Source: a virus
Length of the DNA: 21,620 nt
Virus record (IMG/VR): IMGVR_UViG_3300044814_000139
Coordinates: 1 to 21,620 of that record
Direction: 5' to 3' (one strand)
Below are positions 21,181 to 21,620 of this stretch, piece by piece (within the stretch, counting starts at the first letter, position 1; every line of letters begins with the position of its first letter). The translations under genes were made by a program, and so were the position numbers. The notes beneath the pieces were generated by a model. It was not told the origin of the DNA, made no database searches, and worked only from the letters and a program-made list of their open reading frames with translations.

Positions 21181-21620
21181 ATGAGACTAGCAAGCATAGG
21201 GCGGTACGCGACTGGTAAAAAGCTCAAGACCATCGTTCTGGTCATGGAAGGCGGGATAGTGCAATGCGTGTCTGGTATCCCGCCCGGCGTTCGCGTGGAG
21301 GTACGCGACTATGACCCTGATTGCCAGGATGAAGAGCATCCGAGGATGGTCAAGGATAAAGCTGGGAGACTTGTACTTTGTGAGTTACTGGACCGCTGGG
21401 GGCAATCAGAACGGAAAGAGGAAGGCATGAGATCGGACATAAGCGTACGTGTAAATTACCGGGAGTTCTCCACCATGCTGGCAGCGCTGCGCTTCTGGCA
21501 GAGCAAGATCGGGCCAAATCGCCTGCCAGCACAAGCGCGAGCGGAGTACGATTTTGGAGCGTACTTTGAGGACGGCGTAGAATTTTCTGCGCTGTCAGCT
21601 GAGGAGATAGACGCGCTGTG
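21181..21620 (+). CDS. Apparent fusion of two small phage proteins, 3' part outside window
   Basis: Open from ATG at 21181 to the window edge (146 codons plus two bases). Residues 1-80 resemble a small conserved phage protein: a beta strand KTIVLVMEGGIVQCVSGIPP, then VRVEVRDYDPD and an acidic stretch. From residue 83 (ATG at 21427, preceded by AGAGGAAGG) comes MRSDISVRVNYREFSTMLAA, then LRFWQSKIG and a C-terminal LSAEEIDAL. This second part is the sort of small protein usually encoded separately, with a conserved VxVNxREYxxxLAALRxWQ pattern. The internal start lies in frame, so this may be a true fusion, or one message giving a long and a short product. Function unknown. Confidence 0.65.
   Translation, partial: MRLASIGRYATGKKLKTIVLVMEGGIVQCVSGIPPGVRVEVRDYDPDCQDEEHPRMVKDKAGRLVLCELLDRWGQSERKEEGMRSDISVRVNYREFSTMLAALRFWQSKIGPNRLPAQARAEYDFGAYFEDGVEFSALSAEEIDAL

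Overview
This window looks like part of the genome of a tailed double-stranded DNA bacteriophage (Caudoviricetes), of the kind usually known only from environmental sequence. The reasons are a tightly packed block of virion genes in canonical order (small-terminase candidate, large terminase, portal, scaffold, major capsid, adaptor, receptor-binding protein), many 1-, 4- and 13-base gene overlaps, and a divergent block of short accessory genes. No integrase, tRNA, rRNA, CRISPR array or insertion sequence was recognised. The host cannot be named from the sequence. The moderately high GC and Gram-negative-style Shine-Dalgarno sites (AAGGAG/GGAGG) fit a soil or freshwater bacterium, but that is only an inference.

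Leftward block (minus strand, 17809 down to 1). Transcription probably starts at a sigma70-like promoter near 17926-17955. It first crosses small genes: a 49-aa zinc-finger-like protein, a 298-aa protein with a CxxC...CxxC zinc motif, and five hypotheticals of 69 to 172 aa. The packaging genes follow (243-aa small-terminase candidate, 735-aa large terminase), then a 165-aa coiled-coil protein, the 691-aa portal and a 65-aa protein. A 211-base non-coding stretch with two stem-loops and a T-run (9244-9454) separates these from the capsid genes: very basic micro-proteins, a Pro-rich protein, scaffold, major capsid protein, a decoration-like protein, a signal-peptide-bearing beta-rich protein, a 124-aa protein and two 53-aa basic proteins. 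Next come a 330-aa adaptor-like protein, a TPR plus GT9-type glycosyltransferase, a SAM methyltransferase, and a large receptor-binding or tail-fibre protein cut by the left edge.

Hub (17810-18547). About 740 bases without a credible gene hold the late promoter, an AT-rich tract with a perfect 21-bp tandem duplication, four TGACTT iterons, and several palindromes, two of which are identical copies 28 bp apart. This is the best candidate here for a replication origin and/or a repressor-controlled switch between the divergent blocks.

Rightward block (plus strand, 18548 to the right edge). This is a chain of short, translationally coupled genes: a 72-aa hypothetical, a DUF932 protein, a 74-aa hypothetical, a DUF7007-like protein, a 108-aa hypothetical, a 66-aa zinc-ribbon protein, and an apparent fusion of two small phage proteins cut by the right edge. 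These look like early or accessory genes.

The most distinctive points are the glycosyltransferase-methyltransferase pair embedded in the virion operon, virion proteins with Sec-like signal peptides, the repeat-rich hub, the structured leader before the capsid genes, and the set of very basic proteins of 20 to 54 aa.
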